64,000 nucleotides of DNA from Phytoseiulus persimilis (lineage: Eukaryota; Arthropoda; Arachnida; Mesostigmata; Phytoseiidae): contig CM075101.1 in assembly GCA_037576195.1 (NCBI GenBank), forward strand, positions 19,530,001-19,594,000, written 5' to 3'. The notes beneath the pieces are model-generated. The model was not told where the DNA came from. It did not search any database and was given only the letters and a program-made list of their open reading frames with translations. This document shows, in pieces, positions 44,198-57,513 of this stretch (positions are counted from its first letter, which is position 1; the number at the start of each line of letters is the position of its first letter). The position numbers and the translations under genes are program-made.

Positions 44198-47050
44198 TGA
44201 TGTCGTACCCGAGTTTTCATTGGCGAAAACCGAAAACGGCAGCTGAAAAATCGTCTCTCAATCGGTTCGCGAGACTGCAACGACTCCGGTTATCAAAGCG
44301 CCAACGGCGACAGCTTGGTGGGAGTGAAACCTCGACTATATGGACCACGTTCAACATCCATCGGTTAATAAAATAGAGGTCATAAGGCTTGGGATAACTG
44401 AATTCGAGTCGTGTATATATCGCATGGCATCTTGTGTCGGCGGACAATCCGTTCAAGGAATCAATGAAGTCATTTGTTGATGTCTTTCCGTGAGGAGTGC
44501 CCACCATTGCAGCATAAGCCCCCAGGATAGAGAAGCACTTATCATGCTTCAATCCTCAGGAGCGTTCCAGTTCAATAGAGACGAATCCTCAACTAAGATA
44601 TTCAGGGCTGAAACGGGAGCAATCTTTGCGAGAGGAACAAGCAGCGAGGAGCTACCGAAGACTTTCCGTGCTGTTGCCTTTCAGAGTTTTTGCTTCTGAG
44701 CGACTTCCCACTCGGATCACGGAGTCATGTTCCTTTATTTGACGCGGTCTGGGCGATGATATCATTCATGAAGCCTGACTAAGACCATATCCGCTTGAAC
44801 TTTCATCTCTCAAAGTATCATTCGCCGTGCAAAAAATGGAATTGATCTGAATGGCGCTCCATTGTTGGGTTGAATCTCATGCAGCGGAGTCTGGGGCTGA
44901 CCCGCGTACAAAAGCGACGTAAACGTCGACGTATAACATGGGGATTCTGAAACGTTAACTGTGATTACAAGCTGGCGGTGCTGGGAAGTGCAATTTTAGT
45001 CGACCTAATAAAAAGTCAAGTATTAATTTCGGCCCTGTTTCTTAATTAACGGGTTTGTTTCAATATTATTTTTAGATTATACCGTTGCCGCAATCAAAAC
45101 ATGCCTGCCAGAGGCCTAACGGCTGCGCAAGTCACAGTGACGGTCCTGCATCCACTTATGGAAGATCGAAACATTGAGAACAAGAAGGAAAGCTTAAAAA
45201 AACGTCGCCCGCCGAAGGTTTCGTTCCGTTCGCATCTCGGCCAGCTCCATTCTGCAGACCACTGATTGTAGATGGAAGAAGGTGCCCAGGTGGCTATCTT
45301 CCTAACTAGATTTCTCTCCTTCTGTGAAGAGCTTCAACAGCCGAAGCTCCCTCGTGGACAGCTCCAACCAGAATCGTATTAGTGATTGGGCATCTAGCGA
45401 GGGGATGTTACCGTGCAGGGCCGGGAAAAACGAATTCCACTCGAGAAATACTCTCTTTATCCTACTCGAGTGAGAAGGCAGGAAATCGGATGTCGAGCTA
45501 AGTTGAAATGGAGGCAGAGAATGCCGAATAATGCTATGAAGAGCATGGCAACAACCACACGTAATCTTACGTCACGCCACCTTTCTATCTCTGCTCCGGC
45601 TATCAAGCACGCCAGAAGACTCTTGCCTCTTGCGAACTGATCATTACCACGATCATAATCGAATATTCGAGATTAATTTCGGACTCGCGTTCTCGCTAGT
45701 TGTCCAAGTGAAAGAACGCAGCGCTCGACAAGAAATTTGATATGGAAGCAAACGGACGACCGAAGCGAAGTTTACGTCTACTACCGGGGATGTTGGAAGG
45801 CGAGCAGTTAAGAGTAGATATGTTCGACATTCTTCTCCTGCTGGAACGCTGGATTTCGCTGATGTGAACGACGCAAAGAGAATGTGACATTTGATGAGAA
45901 CGTTGTTGGAACGAAGCGAAGGTTGAATCTGACAGCGCCGGAGATGCGCAATCGTTCGCGACCATATAGAATCTTGATGTCGTCGAGAAGGCTTTCTTTC
46001 TTGTTATGCCATGTTTCAGGATGGCATTGAGTAATTCTCACCGGAAAGTATCCACCCGCCCCGATCCGCAGTATAATGCCGTTGGCAGAATAGCACTCTT
46101 GAGGTCTGCGAAGCTTTCCAGTAAATCTCTTCAACCGAAAACCGGAAGAAGGTCAAACGAAAACACCTGATGGGCTCCCTGAAATCCGGTGTTGCGGAGT
46201 AGAGCCTTCAGCTCGGAGTTGGAGAGGACTTTCTCTGGCGGCGAACAGCCCAGAAGAGTTGAGCGTTCGTCGGAATCCAGGAAGAACTGTGTCGCTCATC
46301 TCGCGAACAGTTGTCTTGATTACACCGTCCATGCTTCAAGCAACGGGCTAGATTCATGAGGACAGAGCAAGCGTTAGGCAGACGAATCACACCGCTCGGC
46401 GCATCCCCCTCTGGATAATCTGGTGGGACCGCAAACCGCTATGATGTAAGTTTTTGTTAAAGGGCGGGGGGTAAATCGTCCGTGGCAGCTTGCCGCTCCG
46501 CCCGGGCAATGGCCACTATTTGGCGACTCCTTGGGGTCTTATCCAGCATCGGGAAAGTATCTTCAGTTGTTCCTTGGACGCAGGTCTTGCAAAACTGGGG
46601 ATCTTCTGGGCGCTGATTCTATGCACGTAGAGCATTGGACTCTTTGTAACCTGAGGAAGCCGATAAAGGATCCCTCAGTTCCACAACGATCTAGAATCGA
46701 TATTCCCTGAAAAACATTCTAGAAGCCAGCGGTTTTGATGAACAACGAAGAATTATTTCTGACGAAAGAATGAGTCTTGTTACGCCGTCTTTTCGCGCAA
46801 ATCGCTCAATCGTGGATTTGGTGCCTTCTTGAAACAGCCCCTGCTTGTTACAGATACTGTAACGGATCTGTTCTGTTTACAACACTTCTTGTAGATACAT
46901 GAAATCGGTTGCCGTTTTTCTTCTCGCTTCTACCGTCACGCGCGAGACGAATGAAACGACATCTAAAGCGAGCAGAACCGAAGCGGTCAACTATAAACCC
47001 CCTTCAGAAGTGCAAAAGTTTAAACACTTTCTTAACGCCGCTGACCACTG
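44198..47050. other. intergenic, nothing recognised
   Basis: No coding, RNA or repeat feature was identified. At 46901 a short ATG frame (58 codons, MKSVAVFLLAST then a charged helix) resembles a secreted peptide but has no further support. Confidence 0.3.
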
Positions 47051-48610
47051 GCTGAAAATGAAATTCGATCATTAAACGGGGCAAGTTCACGCAACTCCAA
47101 ACACGAAAGCTTCCATGCTGCCGAAGAAACCACCACCGCACCTCTCAGGTCACGCCTGAGTTACGCGGTTGGTGCCTTGTACTTTTCTACCTTCTCCTAC
47201 GCGGCTGCTCCCGTGTGCAATGAGTTTAGAATCGCACAGTATGAGCTGGAGCAGGACGTCCTACCCGTTCTGATTTGCTGTCCGCCCCCTCAGAATTTTA
47301 TAAGGTCGGAGAAGGAGCGCTCTGTTGGGCAGGATTGTGACTCGAGAAACGCCGTTCCGAGGAGAACAGCCGAAAGATCCCGTCGGGTGGGATTTGAAAG
47401 CCGTCTGTGGCTCAGTCCCAATCGTCATACTCGAGAATCACTAACAGATCATGTTAACCATTCTTTTGCTCGATTTCGTCTGTCGTTGCTGGCCAGAACA
47501 TTCATCGAGTATTGAAATCAACGAGCTCGCAAGCTGCCGTGGCGAGACACTCGAGGCCAATAGAGCCAGGATTGTCTGAGGAGTCTCCCGAAGAGTCCTC
47601 GCTCGATTCAGGACACTTGATCAACGAGGTGGCAGAGACTGAGCCTGGTGTTCTGCGTTTGGATGTAATCAGCTCTCCGTTCGATTCGACGGTAGGGGTT
47701 TCGATGACCGTTGAGCCTGCCGGGGCGGCACAGCTCCGAAGCAGTATCTGAATAACGTCATGTATGCAGCGCGGCTCCCATGTTGACTTGGGGAAAAACC
47801 CGTTTGGTCAATTCCAGATCTCCGACACTTGAGATTTCGAGATGCGTTGTGCGGTTCGGGATTATTTCAGACAGCTTGGAGAAGGGTGTTGCTCAAACGC
47901 CCGGCAACTCCAGATGCGAGATGACTCTTCCGGGTGTCCGAAACTCAAACCTCCTATGAGTTTTGGCCGCCTTGTTGGTCGTTTGAGATCACTCTTAAAT
48001 TCATCGGAACCTCCGGGATCGAGCTTCACATCATTCAGGGGATTCACCTCTGAATACTTCTCCCCGAAGTGGTTCGGTTCCGTCGCTCGTTAGGAATACC
48101 TCAAGGATAATTCGCATGAGCTCCTTGCCTTGGATGGAACTCATCGCCAATGGATCCATAATGTTCCTCAGATTGAGGAGAAACTAGTCAGAAACGTTTT
48201 GAAATTCCCTTCTTCGGTGAGCTAGTACGTGGTCCGAAAAGTCGTTATATCAATGGTGGATTCGAGACATTGGAGGAGCTCTCACACATGTTCAAGCTTG
48301 CTCATCTCGAAGCCATCAGTGGGCAGTTTGTCCAGGATGCCTCGTTTGACTCGGTTCTCGACGCCATGAGATCACGTTCGGAAGCCTACCCGCAGGTCAT
48401 ACAAGAAACTCTCCGACGCGAAAACCAGATCACCGCAAGCTTGTCAATAAATTCTCTCGTCGGGCTTCAGACAAAAGACTTCACGTCGTCCTGCGTCGCC
48501 CCGGTTGAGTATGAGAAGTAGCGGCAGTTACACGCCTCGAGCATCGAACGGATCGATGGAAAAAAAAGTGGCAAAAAACGAAAGAAAAGCAGCCGAAGAT
48601 GATGCAAGGT
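47051..48610 (+). other. possible decayed coding region, origin unknown
   Basis: Successive plus-strand frames look coding-like but are broken. The frame of 47512 and 47842 has only three stops (47749, 47830, 48094) in about 257 codons up to 48223. The next frame is open from 48177 to a TAG at about 48519, and reads on to a basic GKKSGKKRKKSSRR end. Nothing is recognised as a family. Chance frames of 200 codons occur elsewhere here, so the signal is weak; a pseudogene is one reading. Confidence 0.2.
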
Positions 48611-49540
48611 GTCGAAGTGTTCGTACGCCGCTTCATTCATGGCGGGCGTCAGCCGACGAACCGTTTATCGAACACGTTCCCGCGACATACGAGGCGATAA
48701 AATTCCCCCAGCGTTTCCTCTCGTTCTCTTCTCTCCGCTGGCCCATATCCAGAGCTAACTGAACCAGGGCCATGTGGCCCACCGAGGTCGCATGCTCAAA
48801 ACAAGGCGACCGGCGGCCCGGATGACTCTGGGGGGGGGATGTTGAGGCTTTCGGGAGTGGCCAATAACAACTGCACTCCGAACTGATTCGAACATGGAGA
48901 TGGATAATCCGATATTCGGGAGCGTCAGCTCCCGTGGCCGTCCTCGAGTAAATCACACGAGAGGGTCTCATGTTTTGGCAGGATGTGATTTCATCTTGAT
49001 TTTCGACGGTTGTATTGCCTCATATCTCCCGACCTGCAACGGATGAAACGAAAACCAGTGGTTGTCAGCTTTATCCGCATTGTTCCTCCAGAGCCCCCGC
49101 TGTTGTCCAATTCGCTGACTTATTCATTGGCCACAACTTCGCTGATGGCATTCTCTAGTCAGAGTGAGCGTCAGTGAAAGACGTCGCTCGCTTTCTCCCT
49201 TGGTTGACACGGTGTCTTCCCAAGCCGAAAACGGGTGCTGCCGCGCTGACTTCTTGGCGGCGGTGTTTTGACCGAGCATCGGAGCAACTCTTGCAAGCCG
49301 GCTCGCCAGACACACACGCTCAGACGGATGCATCGAAAGACACGCAGACCGATGCTTTCACTCTTCCACAGTTCTTCTCTCCTACGGTGCTTGTCTGACT
49401 CGGCGCAGCGGCGGCAGCTCCAACAGGTACAAAAGGCCGCGCGTTAGCAGAAGTAGTTGTCCAATTCAACCGTCTGACTGTTGTCCGATTTTCGTCTGTT
49501 TGTCTGTCTAGTGTGAGTAGTCGTACAATAGAAGTAAGAA
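48611..49540. other. upstream region of the OBP-like gene
   Basis: The last few hundred bases should contain its promoter. A TATA-like ACAAAAG near 49431 is about 110 bases before the ATG. Nothing else was seen. Confidence 0.3.
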
Positions 49541-52500
49541 ATGAAATCGTTCAGCTGCGTTCTCGTCGGTGTTCTCGTCGCTGGCGTCTGTGCCGGACCC
49601 ATTGCTAAGGACAAATCTGAGAGGATCTCCCCCAAACAGACCGTGAGTATCCTCCGATAAATAATCAGACCAATGCCCAGACCGTGCTCCGAAGTCTTCT
49701 GAGGTGTTCTGGTTCCAATGATTGGAGCGACTTCTCGACCTCAGCCACTGTCAAGTGGAGTGGATCCCGAATAGCGATGCTGGAGACCAAGATGACGGCA
49801 GCGGTTTGACGCCGCTTCCGACTGAGAAATCTCTATTCTACGGTTGCCATTTTCTGTCGATCGAACTTCGGAAACTCCAGGTGGGCGAGTGTTTCAATGG
49901 AGCAATCCACTTTTGAGTAGGCGAAAGAGCTTCGAGTGAAGGTTTATTCGATTCCGTCGACTAATGGGAGAATCGATTCGGTGCGTTTCTGAGTCGCTCA
50001 AACTCCAAGTTCCGAGTCATTTCTAGCGAAGGACCTGCCTATAGCTCTCGGGAATCGGTTTCGAGATTTCGACCCATTGCCTCTGCCGTAAAGAGCCAAT
50101 AGCGAGAAACTACTGTTCCGCTGGTTCGTGGGTCAGTCCAAGCCGAGAAAAGGAATTCTCTTCATTTGCATTTGTTGATTCCGTACGACTTGAAAATTGA
50201 GAAAGGCGGAAGATCATCGATCGGTCCCAAAAAAAACAAAACGAATAAGGTCCATCACGTTCATCATTTATCGCAATGTCGAGACGAGTCGTTGATCCTG
50301 GCTGATAGATTTCCACCTTCGGCGGCGCTTTCCGATCGTGTATCTTCACTTTCTTGCTTTCGCTTTTTACCGTGGATCAGGAGATCAGGTGATCATTACG
50401 ATACGAAAGAACGTGCGTCCATTAAATCACGAACCGTGTAATTGAACTTCGACGCGTGCTGTGTTGAACCGATTTTGAAAATCCGCCGAAACCGGAATCA
50501 TTGCCCGATATCGCAACCGAACTTCTCGCGTGTTTTCCGATCGGCTCATGATCGTTTCGCTATAGAGCCGCTTCCATCCGTGAACCTTTGTTTCCCACGC
50601 TTGGACGGAAATCCGATCTGTCCCTCTGAATATTTTGCAATGCTCTCCTCGCTGAGCCTGATCGATACTCTCACACTGCCAGAAGCACTGATCCTTCGTT
50701 GGTAACTCCACGCAGCTTCAGTCCGATGTCCCGTTATCTGCCGGATACCAGGTGCTCGCAAGCTTTGGAGCTAGTTTGCCCCTCAGTGCCTTTGGTAACG
50801 AACGACGTGTGTCGAAGTCACTGTCACGCTTGGAATAGTTCTTCAAGGCTCCCGAAACGTTCCCAAAACAGCATCGGTTTCCGAGCTATGAAAGAGATCT
50901 CTTCTCAAACGCACTTCGTCAGAAGTACGAGTAAGAGATTTGTCCGAAGGACCGTAACTCGTGACTCTTATGACGACCACCTGAGCCTTCAAGCGCACAA
51001 TCAGTGTCTCGAATCCCCTCGGACGACATTTGCGGAATACGGTGAAGGGAAGATATTCAAGTTCACCTCCCAATCAGGAGGGCTCAGTCTGCTTGGTCAA
51101 CGTTCGAAGAGTTCTTGGCTTGCTCGGATACGCCGGTTGCGAGAAGCTGATAACGAGCCGAAACCGATGGTTCTGTCTCCGATAGAGTGATCAAGGGACC
51201 GGAATCGATGCGTATGAAGAAGTTCAAGAGCTGAATGGAACGCGAAGACCAGGCGAATAGGGAAGGCCCTTGGAAATATCTTGACGAAACCCTCCGGAAC
51301 TGTTTCGGTGCTTACCCTTGGAACAGTGATCAGTGATGCGAATAACTGTGCTAGGCATCGTTGCTCTACTGTAAGATTCCTTCGACTTCGTTCGTCACTC
51401 GCGACGACTGCAGCCATCAGCGTGACTGTCGTCTTAGGCTGTGAAACTTTCAAGAGCCGCGAGGTTAGCTTGAAACCCCCTGAAGCTATATGAGACTGTT
51501 TCATCATGGCTCCTGTCGAATCCGGATCTTTCATCGCGTGTGTGGGTACCGAACCTCCAGTCCACACTCCGTAGGCTTCCACGTTTGTGAACACCCGCTT
51601 GCTGAGCTTCTAACTAGCCAGCCAACGCGTTCCTCCTACTCTCGAGTAACCCTCTCTCGCATCATGCGTCGGACCGGATCACGCGCAGCGTCGGGTGACG
51701 CACGTTGCAGCCTCATTCATTTCACGCATTGTCGGCGGAATCTTGACGTTTTTGTCCCTTCAAGGTCGAAGAGTTCTTCACATCGAACTGGGGCTCTTGC
51801 GAACCGCTGAAGAACCCACTCGTCCTGCCAGAGATCAGCGATGCTTCGACATGGGAACGCTGCAGAGCTCACATCCCCATCTCACCTGAACAGGTCGAGG
51901 AAGCTCTCCCTAACCTGAGCAGGTAATTAGCGCTCAAGATGACGTCCGCAGAGGCTTTTGGGGAGGGAGACCGATCGTTGGGTCGATCGACTGGGAATGC
52001 TTTCCCCTTTTCTCGCCTGTTTTGCGACAATCCTCAGCCGGCGCAACATTCCAGGTGTATGCTCAAAGTTATCGGCTGGGTTCGTCCCAACGGCAACATG
52101 AACCTATCCAAGTACATGGACTACCTCTCCCAAGCCGGACTCGACGGGAAAACTCTCGAGCTGACCAAGGTTCGTGAGTCGCCATTTTGATTCATTCTGA
52201 CCATTTATCAGGTCAGAGGAATTTTCACATATTTGCGCTCCGCAGATGGCTCATGAGAAGTGCTCCCAGCGCGCGTTCAGCCAGGCCGTCAACGACTACA
52301 AGGAACAGGACAAAATCTACGTTGAATGCATCTTCCGACACTTCGACAAGACCTGCCCTCCCAACTTCCAGGTTGGTAAACTCCTTCACACAAGTGGAGC
52401 CTCGCATCATTCTCGATATCAATTGTCCGCGATGACACTTCCCGTCGGCGCTCTTGAACAACGTCTGTTTCCGATCGTCAGGCCGCCGTGAAACAAGGAT

Positions 52501-52643
52501 ACATCGTTGGAATCACTCAAATTTCTTTCGTGCCCCGTTACGATGAGGTTGAAGAAGCGGGTCCCATCGAAGATGATGCTCAACCACAACAGACTCAGCA
52601 AGAGGATTCCAACAGCTCGACCAAGACCTCAGACGCACAGTAA
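49541..52643 (+). CDS. secreted six-cysteine protein, odorant-binding-protein-like
   Basis: Five exons join in phase: 49541-49642, 51765-51922, 52055-52169, 52246-52371 and 52482-52643 (TAA), giving 220 residues. Exon 1 encodes a signal peptide (core CVLVGVLVAGVCA, cleavage near 18-19). The mature part has cysteines at 46, 67, 88, 131, 153 and 162. The stretch CMLKVIGWVRPNGNMNLSKY through DGKTLEL to EKC looks like the C3-C4 part of insect PBP/GOBP proteins, and the spacings C3-x42-C4 and C5-x8-C6 are as in that family; C2-x20-C3 is not (insects have x3). Chelicerates have diverged OBP-like proteins, and this would fit. The C-terminal 40 residues are acidic and Gln/Ser-rich. Binding of a small hydrophobic ligand outside the cell is inference. 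Exon boundaries are well supported; donor GTTCGT at 52170 is non-consensus. Another secreted helical Cys-rich family is possible. Confidence 0.6.
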
Positions 52644-55600
52644 ATCTAAGTCACGATAGCTGAGAAGGCTGATGGCGAATGAGTTCGCTCCAAACAAGAA
52701 CGCAAATGATTTGATTGTCATCAATGCAAACTAAAACTTTCATTGTACAAAAGCAAGAGCTGTCTGCACGATGCACCTTCTCGGGTGTTATTCGGAATTC
52801 GGAGCTCAAGTGAGAGGAGCGATGGGAGAGCTCTTCACGCAATCTCTCATCTGTGACCCTGGATTTTGCACTCGTTCGACCTCAACGGTGTCGGGCTCGT
52901 GGTCGGACATCCTAAAGCACACGTTTGAGTTGATCTGCACCCCTATCCTAAAGTGAACCGAGCAAATCTGTGCGAACCCGCGCGAAATGGCGTTTCAAAG
53001 AGACCTGTGATACGGTTTACGAGAAAAGAGAACAGCATACACATTGTACATACTCGGCACCATGCAAAACTCATCATCGCTTGCTTTCAATCCAAAAAGA
53101 TCTTGTTTGAGAATTTATTGTTTCCAAGAGTGCAATCATCGATTACTCCCATATGATCGCTATTCGCGGAGAATGAAATCACCTCTCATTCGAGCGAACA
53201 AGACAACAACATCAAATCGTGAATCCTCGAAAATTGTTCACAATAAAGTACGCAAGCGAACCGGCTTTGTGTTGCACAAAATTCGCGACTCATTCATACG
53301 TTAGTGTTGGAGAACAGTCAAAAGGAAGAGCTTGACTTGACGTTCTCACAAACTTTAGACGATTACAAGCACGAGGTCAAAATAGCTCAAGAAATTTCAG
53401 ACCGATAACGTCGAGCGGAAGCTTGATACGAGAGATGCGTTGGCTCCTCGCCAAGGCCCTCAACTCCAATGCAGCTTCCTTCAGGGGGCTTTTCTAGCCA
53501 GTGTGGCCGAGAAGCGGCTCTCACGAGGTGTTTGCGTTTTATAGGAGGTTCAGGCATTACTCATTTCATACCATCCATCTATCCTTATTGGGAGATAGAT
53601 TATTGAGTTTCTGATAGCTGAGAACCTCAGTTCTGCAAGGCAAATATGCATAATTCCTCACTCTAACCATATATCCGCCCGTAAATCCATGGATTGATGA
53701 GAGATGATCAATGAAAGATGCCTGAACCCCCTAGCTCTAGTGATTACCGAAGACATTTGCTCTGGAGTCTGAGGAGGAAGAGCTTCATGCATATCATTCT
53801 CGAAGCGAAAACTTCAGGCTGGAGCGTCAACAGTGGGGATCGAGCTCGCCGCTTCCCCTCTGACCTCCCGCTTGAAAAGTGGCTCCGCGAAGATTGGAAG
53901 GGCCGCGCTGAGTTAACGGCCTTCATCGCCGTTTGGTACTTCACATTGAGCATCCAATACGTGGAGTCCAATATCCGTTGGGGCGAAGGAACGCAGTCCA
54001 TGAAACCTCCGGAGCATGATGAGCCGTATCGATGTGGAGCTCCCGAAGAAGAATCGTCTCATAGTTACACGCGTAGCGAGGAGTTGATTTTTTCTTCGTC
54101 ATCGTTTTCTATGTGTTCCACCCGATGGCAGAGTTTCGCGAGCTGCTTGCCATGTCTCTGCGTTTCAAGTCGCCCTTCGGTGACGCTCCATGTGTAGAAA
54201 GGTTAGAAATAGATGTCACAGGTGAACGCTCGTGCATATTTTTGTCTACACGTTGGACCGATTCGTGCGACTGAAAGATTGAAATGCTCAAATGAAATCA
54301 ATGCCTCAAGGCGAGCTGTTTGCAGAATTAGCCGGCGACCACGTATCAAAACGAGGGGCACATGTTCAGCAAGGAGCGTCCCTCTATGCTATCCGAAAGG
54401 AGCATCTAGTTACTCTATGCCGTCTGCATACTCTGGCTTCCGTGACCGTAGAACGGAAACGCCCCCATTTTCCGACGGATTTCCCAGAACCGCCTGAGGG
54501 TTTCATGACAAAACGCTAGCACTGGAAACTCTCTTCGCACGGGAACGTGGAGCGTTTTGTGTGTTGTCCTTGGTGAGGTGATTGCAAACCGATCAAGATT
54601 TTTCTTCCGATCTCGAGAGGGTTATATCAGGAGCAATTCAGTGGAAGCCTCTTCGGGGGGCCCGCGAGCTTTCAGCTCTTCGACTCGCCAATCGTATCCA
54701 ATTCATCCAATCGAATCTCGATATTCGACCAACTTTCGGGGTACAAATGATAGATTGAACAACCTGGGAGGGAAACGAGGGGCGGTCCAAGAGTAGCTCA
54801 TATGGGCGTCCACTTCCCAGCACAATTGATTCCGCTGCGTCTCACGGCAACGGAGAAAAACGGTTATTCATGCTCATCTCCGAGCTTTTCAATATTGGTC
54901 TCGGGCTCAATCTTGAATTGCTCGAGTGAATACCGAAATTAAATGAGGGCTCCCGAAAGAGACCCTTCCGAAAAAAATGGAAGCGCTCTCGATTTATCAC
55001 GAGCAACGATAGAGGACGAATCGGAGCCTCAAAATCCGTCACAATAATGACGAAACACTAGCAGAGTGCAGAAAAGCCACAGGGACGACGTTCTCACGTC
55101 AGAATGGTCCGCTCAATAAGAGGTGTGGAATTGTGGTGTGGAATCGATACGGTCAAGAAGAAACGCGATTGTTAATCCCCCCTTGATTTGGATGCGCCTT
55201 GATGTTGACAAAGACTCAGAAGACTGTGTTTCAGTCGAGAACCTGAAGAAGAAATCGCGTTTCCAGTGCCACTGCCTCCCGGGTTGAGTTTCCTATTCCA
55301 ACGCGCCCCGCGGTTCGGATGACGAAAGATACGCGATGATAGGAGAATTCCTGCCCAGGCTCATCTTGCTTGTCTCCGAGAGTAAAACAGGAACAAAAAA
55401 AGCTTCAGTATACTTGCTGGTAAAACGCCACGTTTTTTTCCCAGTCACAGGAGACATTTTCGATGAGTTGTTTCGCCCTCTGCAGGTACGACTGATGCTC
55501 AAGCACTTTGGTATTCTATTTGCCATCGCCCACAAATCTGATTTTATTAAACACTCGAAACGATTAAAACTTGGTGGGAACTTTGCGATCCTCGGCTTTT

Positions 55601-55941
55601 GCGGGCAAGTTGTGCGATGTTCACAAGATTGGAAAGTGGATCCACGATCTCAACATACTCTTTCGGAGTCCAAATCAGCTCAGCGGGAACTCTCCTTGTC
55701 TCACTCAAAACTGAGCTCTTTGAAGGAAAGTCTTCCGAAAGAGCTACCACCGTAAGGCCGCTGACGGAAATGTCCAGTGCGCTAGGAATATCATCCCTCG
55801 ATATGTTCACATATCTTTCGCAGCTTGAGCAGAGCATTGCTCGATAACGAACTTCAAATATTGGGTGTTTGCGGAAGTTGGGCTGAGCGTTGAACTTCAG
55901 CAGCTCATAATCCAGCTTCCAGGAAGAAAAATTGTAAAATA
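52644..55941. other. intergenic, nothing recognised
   Basis: An AATAAA at 53242-53247 may serve the OBP-like gene. No gene is supported; frames of up to 159 codons (53718-54197) have no recognisable motif or splice context. Confidence 0.35.
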
Positions 55942-56820
55942 CCCAAAATGCTCAGAATCCAGTCAGATTTCAGGGGAGCCGTGTTGATGCTCCAGTCGAC
56001 GGACGGCCCGCCATCACTGTCGGTTTCACTGAGACCGATTGGTGTGAACACATTCGCTCGTCAGCATGGGAAGTGGCGCACTTTCGCGATTCTGAGGCGG
56101 CCGGAGTCGACTGAAATGGTCGAAAAATCGCAATTTTGCGATTCCGGCGAAGCTAAGATCATGACCCCCTCATTCCCCTCCGAAATCATGAAGTTCGTTG
56201 AAAACTTGGCTGTTTTGGAAAAAATTGAGCAATTCAGCCGCTGCAAAGCGGAGATATCGGCCCCGGAAGAACTGATTCTTCATTGTTTTTTTACCCCGCC
56301 GATTGAGCTGTCTCACGAATGAGATTAGCTGGAATTCCTGTGGAAACGCCCAGAAGCCTCTGGAAAATGTAGGTTCAACACAGAGTGATCATGTCTTCCC
56401 TCTGGGACAATGAGTTAGATTTTGCCATCAGAGAGTCTTGCTGGCTGTTCCACCTTCCAGACTACGAGAAGCGACGCTGGGAACGGGAGAGAGATGAGTT
56501 TTTCGTCGACTCCGGAGCTCACGATCACATCTCGCAGCGTGAACAACGATGAAGCATGTTAGAGTGACATTTCCGAGAGCTAACAGCGTTTCCGGAAGAA
56601 TTCTAGCTTATCCCATCCATGATACAGCTCAATCGGCGGAAAAAAGTCACCGAAAACCTCAGAGAAAACAGAGGTTCATTATCTTAGTTTCGCCGGTATC
56701 GCGAAATCGCGATTTTTCAATCTTCGACCATTTTAGTGAAACCGTCGGTGCTGGCGGGCCGTCCGTCGGACCAACATCTTGGCCTCGTCTGGGAGCTGAA
56801 TAAATACCGCGCATTTTGAG
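55942..56820. mobile_element. foldback-type element with long imperfect inverted arms
   Basis: The ends CCCAAAATGC and GCATTTTGAG are inverted repeats, each flanked by TA (55940-55941 and 56821-56822). Pairing continues inward in blocks: GACGGACGGCCCGCCA (56000 area) with its complement near 56751-56767; GAAATGGTCGAAAAATCG (56112 area) with 56710-56730; GCGATTCCGGCGAAGCTAAGAT near 56140-56160 with 56680-56700; CCGCCGATTGAGCTGT near 56297 with 56625-56640; GGAATTC and GGAAACGC near 56330-56350 with 56590-56605. The left arm has extra DNA relative to the right: about 80 bases at 56030-56110 and about 100 at 56180-56290. The middle, about 56390-56540, is not paired. No transposase is seen. A TA target and the ends suggest a Tc1/mariner-related MITE or foldback element. 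Confidence 0.65.
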
Positions 56821-56822
56821 TA

Positions 56823-57513
56823 CCTTATCATTCTTCTACGCCTCCTGGAAACGGAGTTATGAGCTGTCGGAGTTAAGCGCTCAGGAAATTTCGCTGGACC
56901 CAATAGTATCATGCGTACAGATCCATGCCTAGCACCGATTGGCTTAGTTTAGTGTTCCGTATCAAGCTGCTTCCTGGCGGCACATACAAGATCCTGGGAC
57001 ATATTTGAGCTCTCCTCCCGGCCGCTGAAAGCACGCAAGGGTGCGAGGATCGCTCTCCGCGGAGCTACTCGACTCCGGACCAGTGGAAGTTTTCTGAAAC
57101 GAAAGGAGCCTTCGGAAGCTTCCCCTTGCTCTGCACCGTGTCTCGGCCCTCGAGAGTAAGCTACATTCCCACTCACCAGTCTCAGAAGAACATTCACGAG
57201 CGTCAGAAGAGCTCTGCGCGTCGAGCAGCTCTCAGTGCTCCACGAGAATGTTTCTCGTAACATCTGAGTCCGTTTGGAGATTCGAAAAGTTCTGAGTCGC
57301 CAATTTTTTTTGTTGAGCCTGAGAGAGGAACAACGTTTCTCTTTCAACGAAGTTTGAACGGTTGTCTGCCCATCATAACAAAATCGGTTGGAGTAATACG
57401 AGATAATGGGTGTTTCCAAAAACTCTCAACCACTGCAGCGCTCTCCTCATTCTTACCCGTGTATAAGGAGCATCAACAAGTCTCGTCGAACGAGTCGATA
57501 GCGACAAGTGGAA
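56823..57513. other. intergenic or 5' region of the following gene
   Basis: No coding or RNA feature was identified. Confidence 0.3.
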
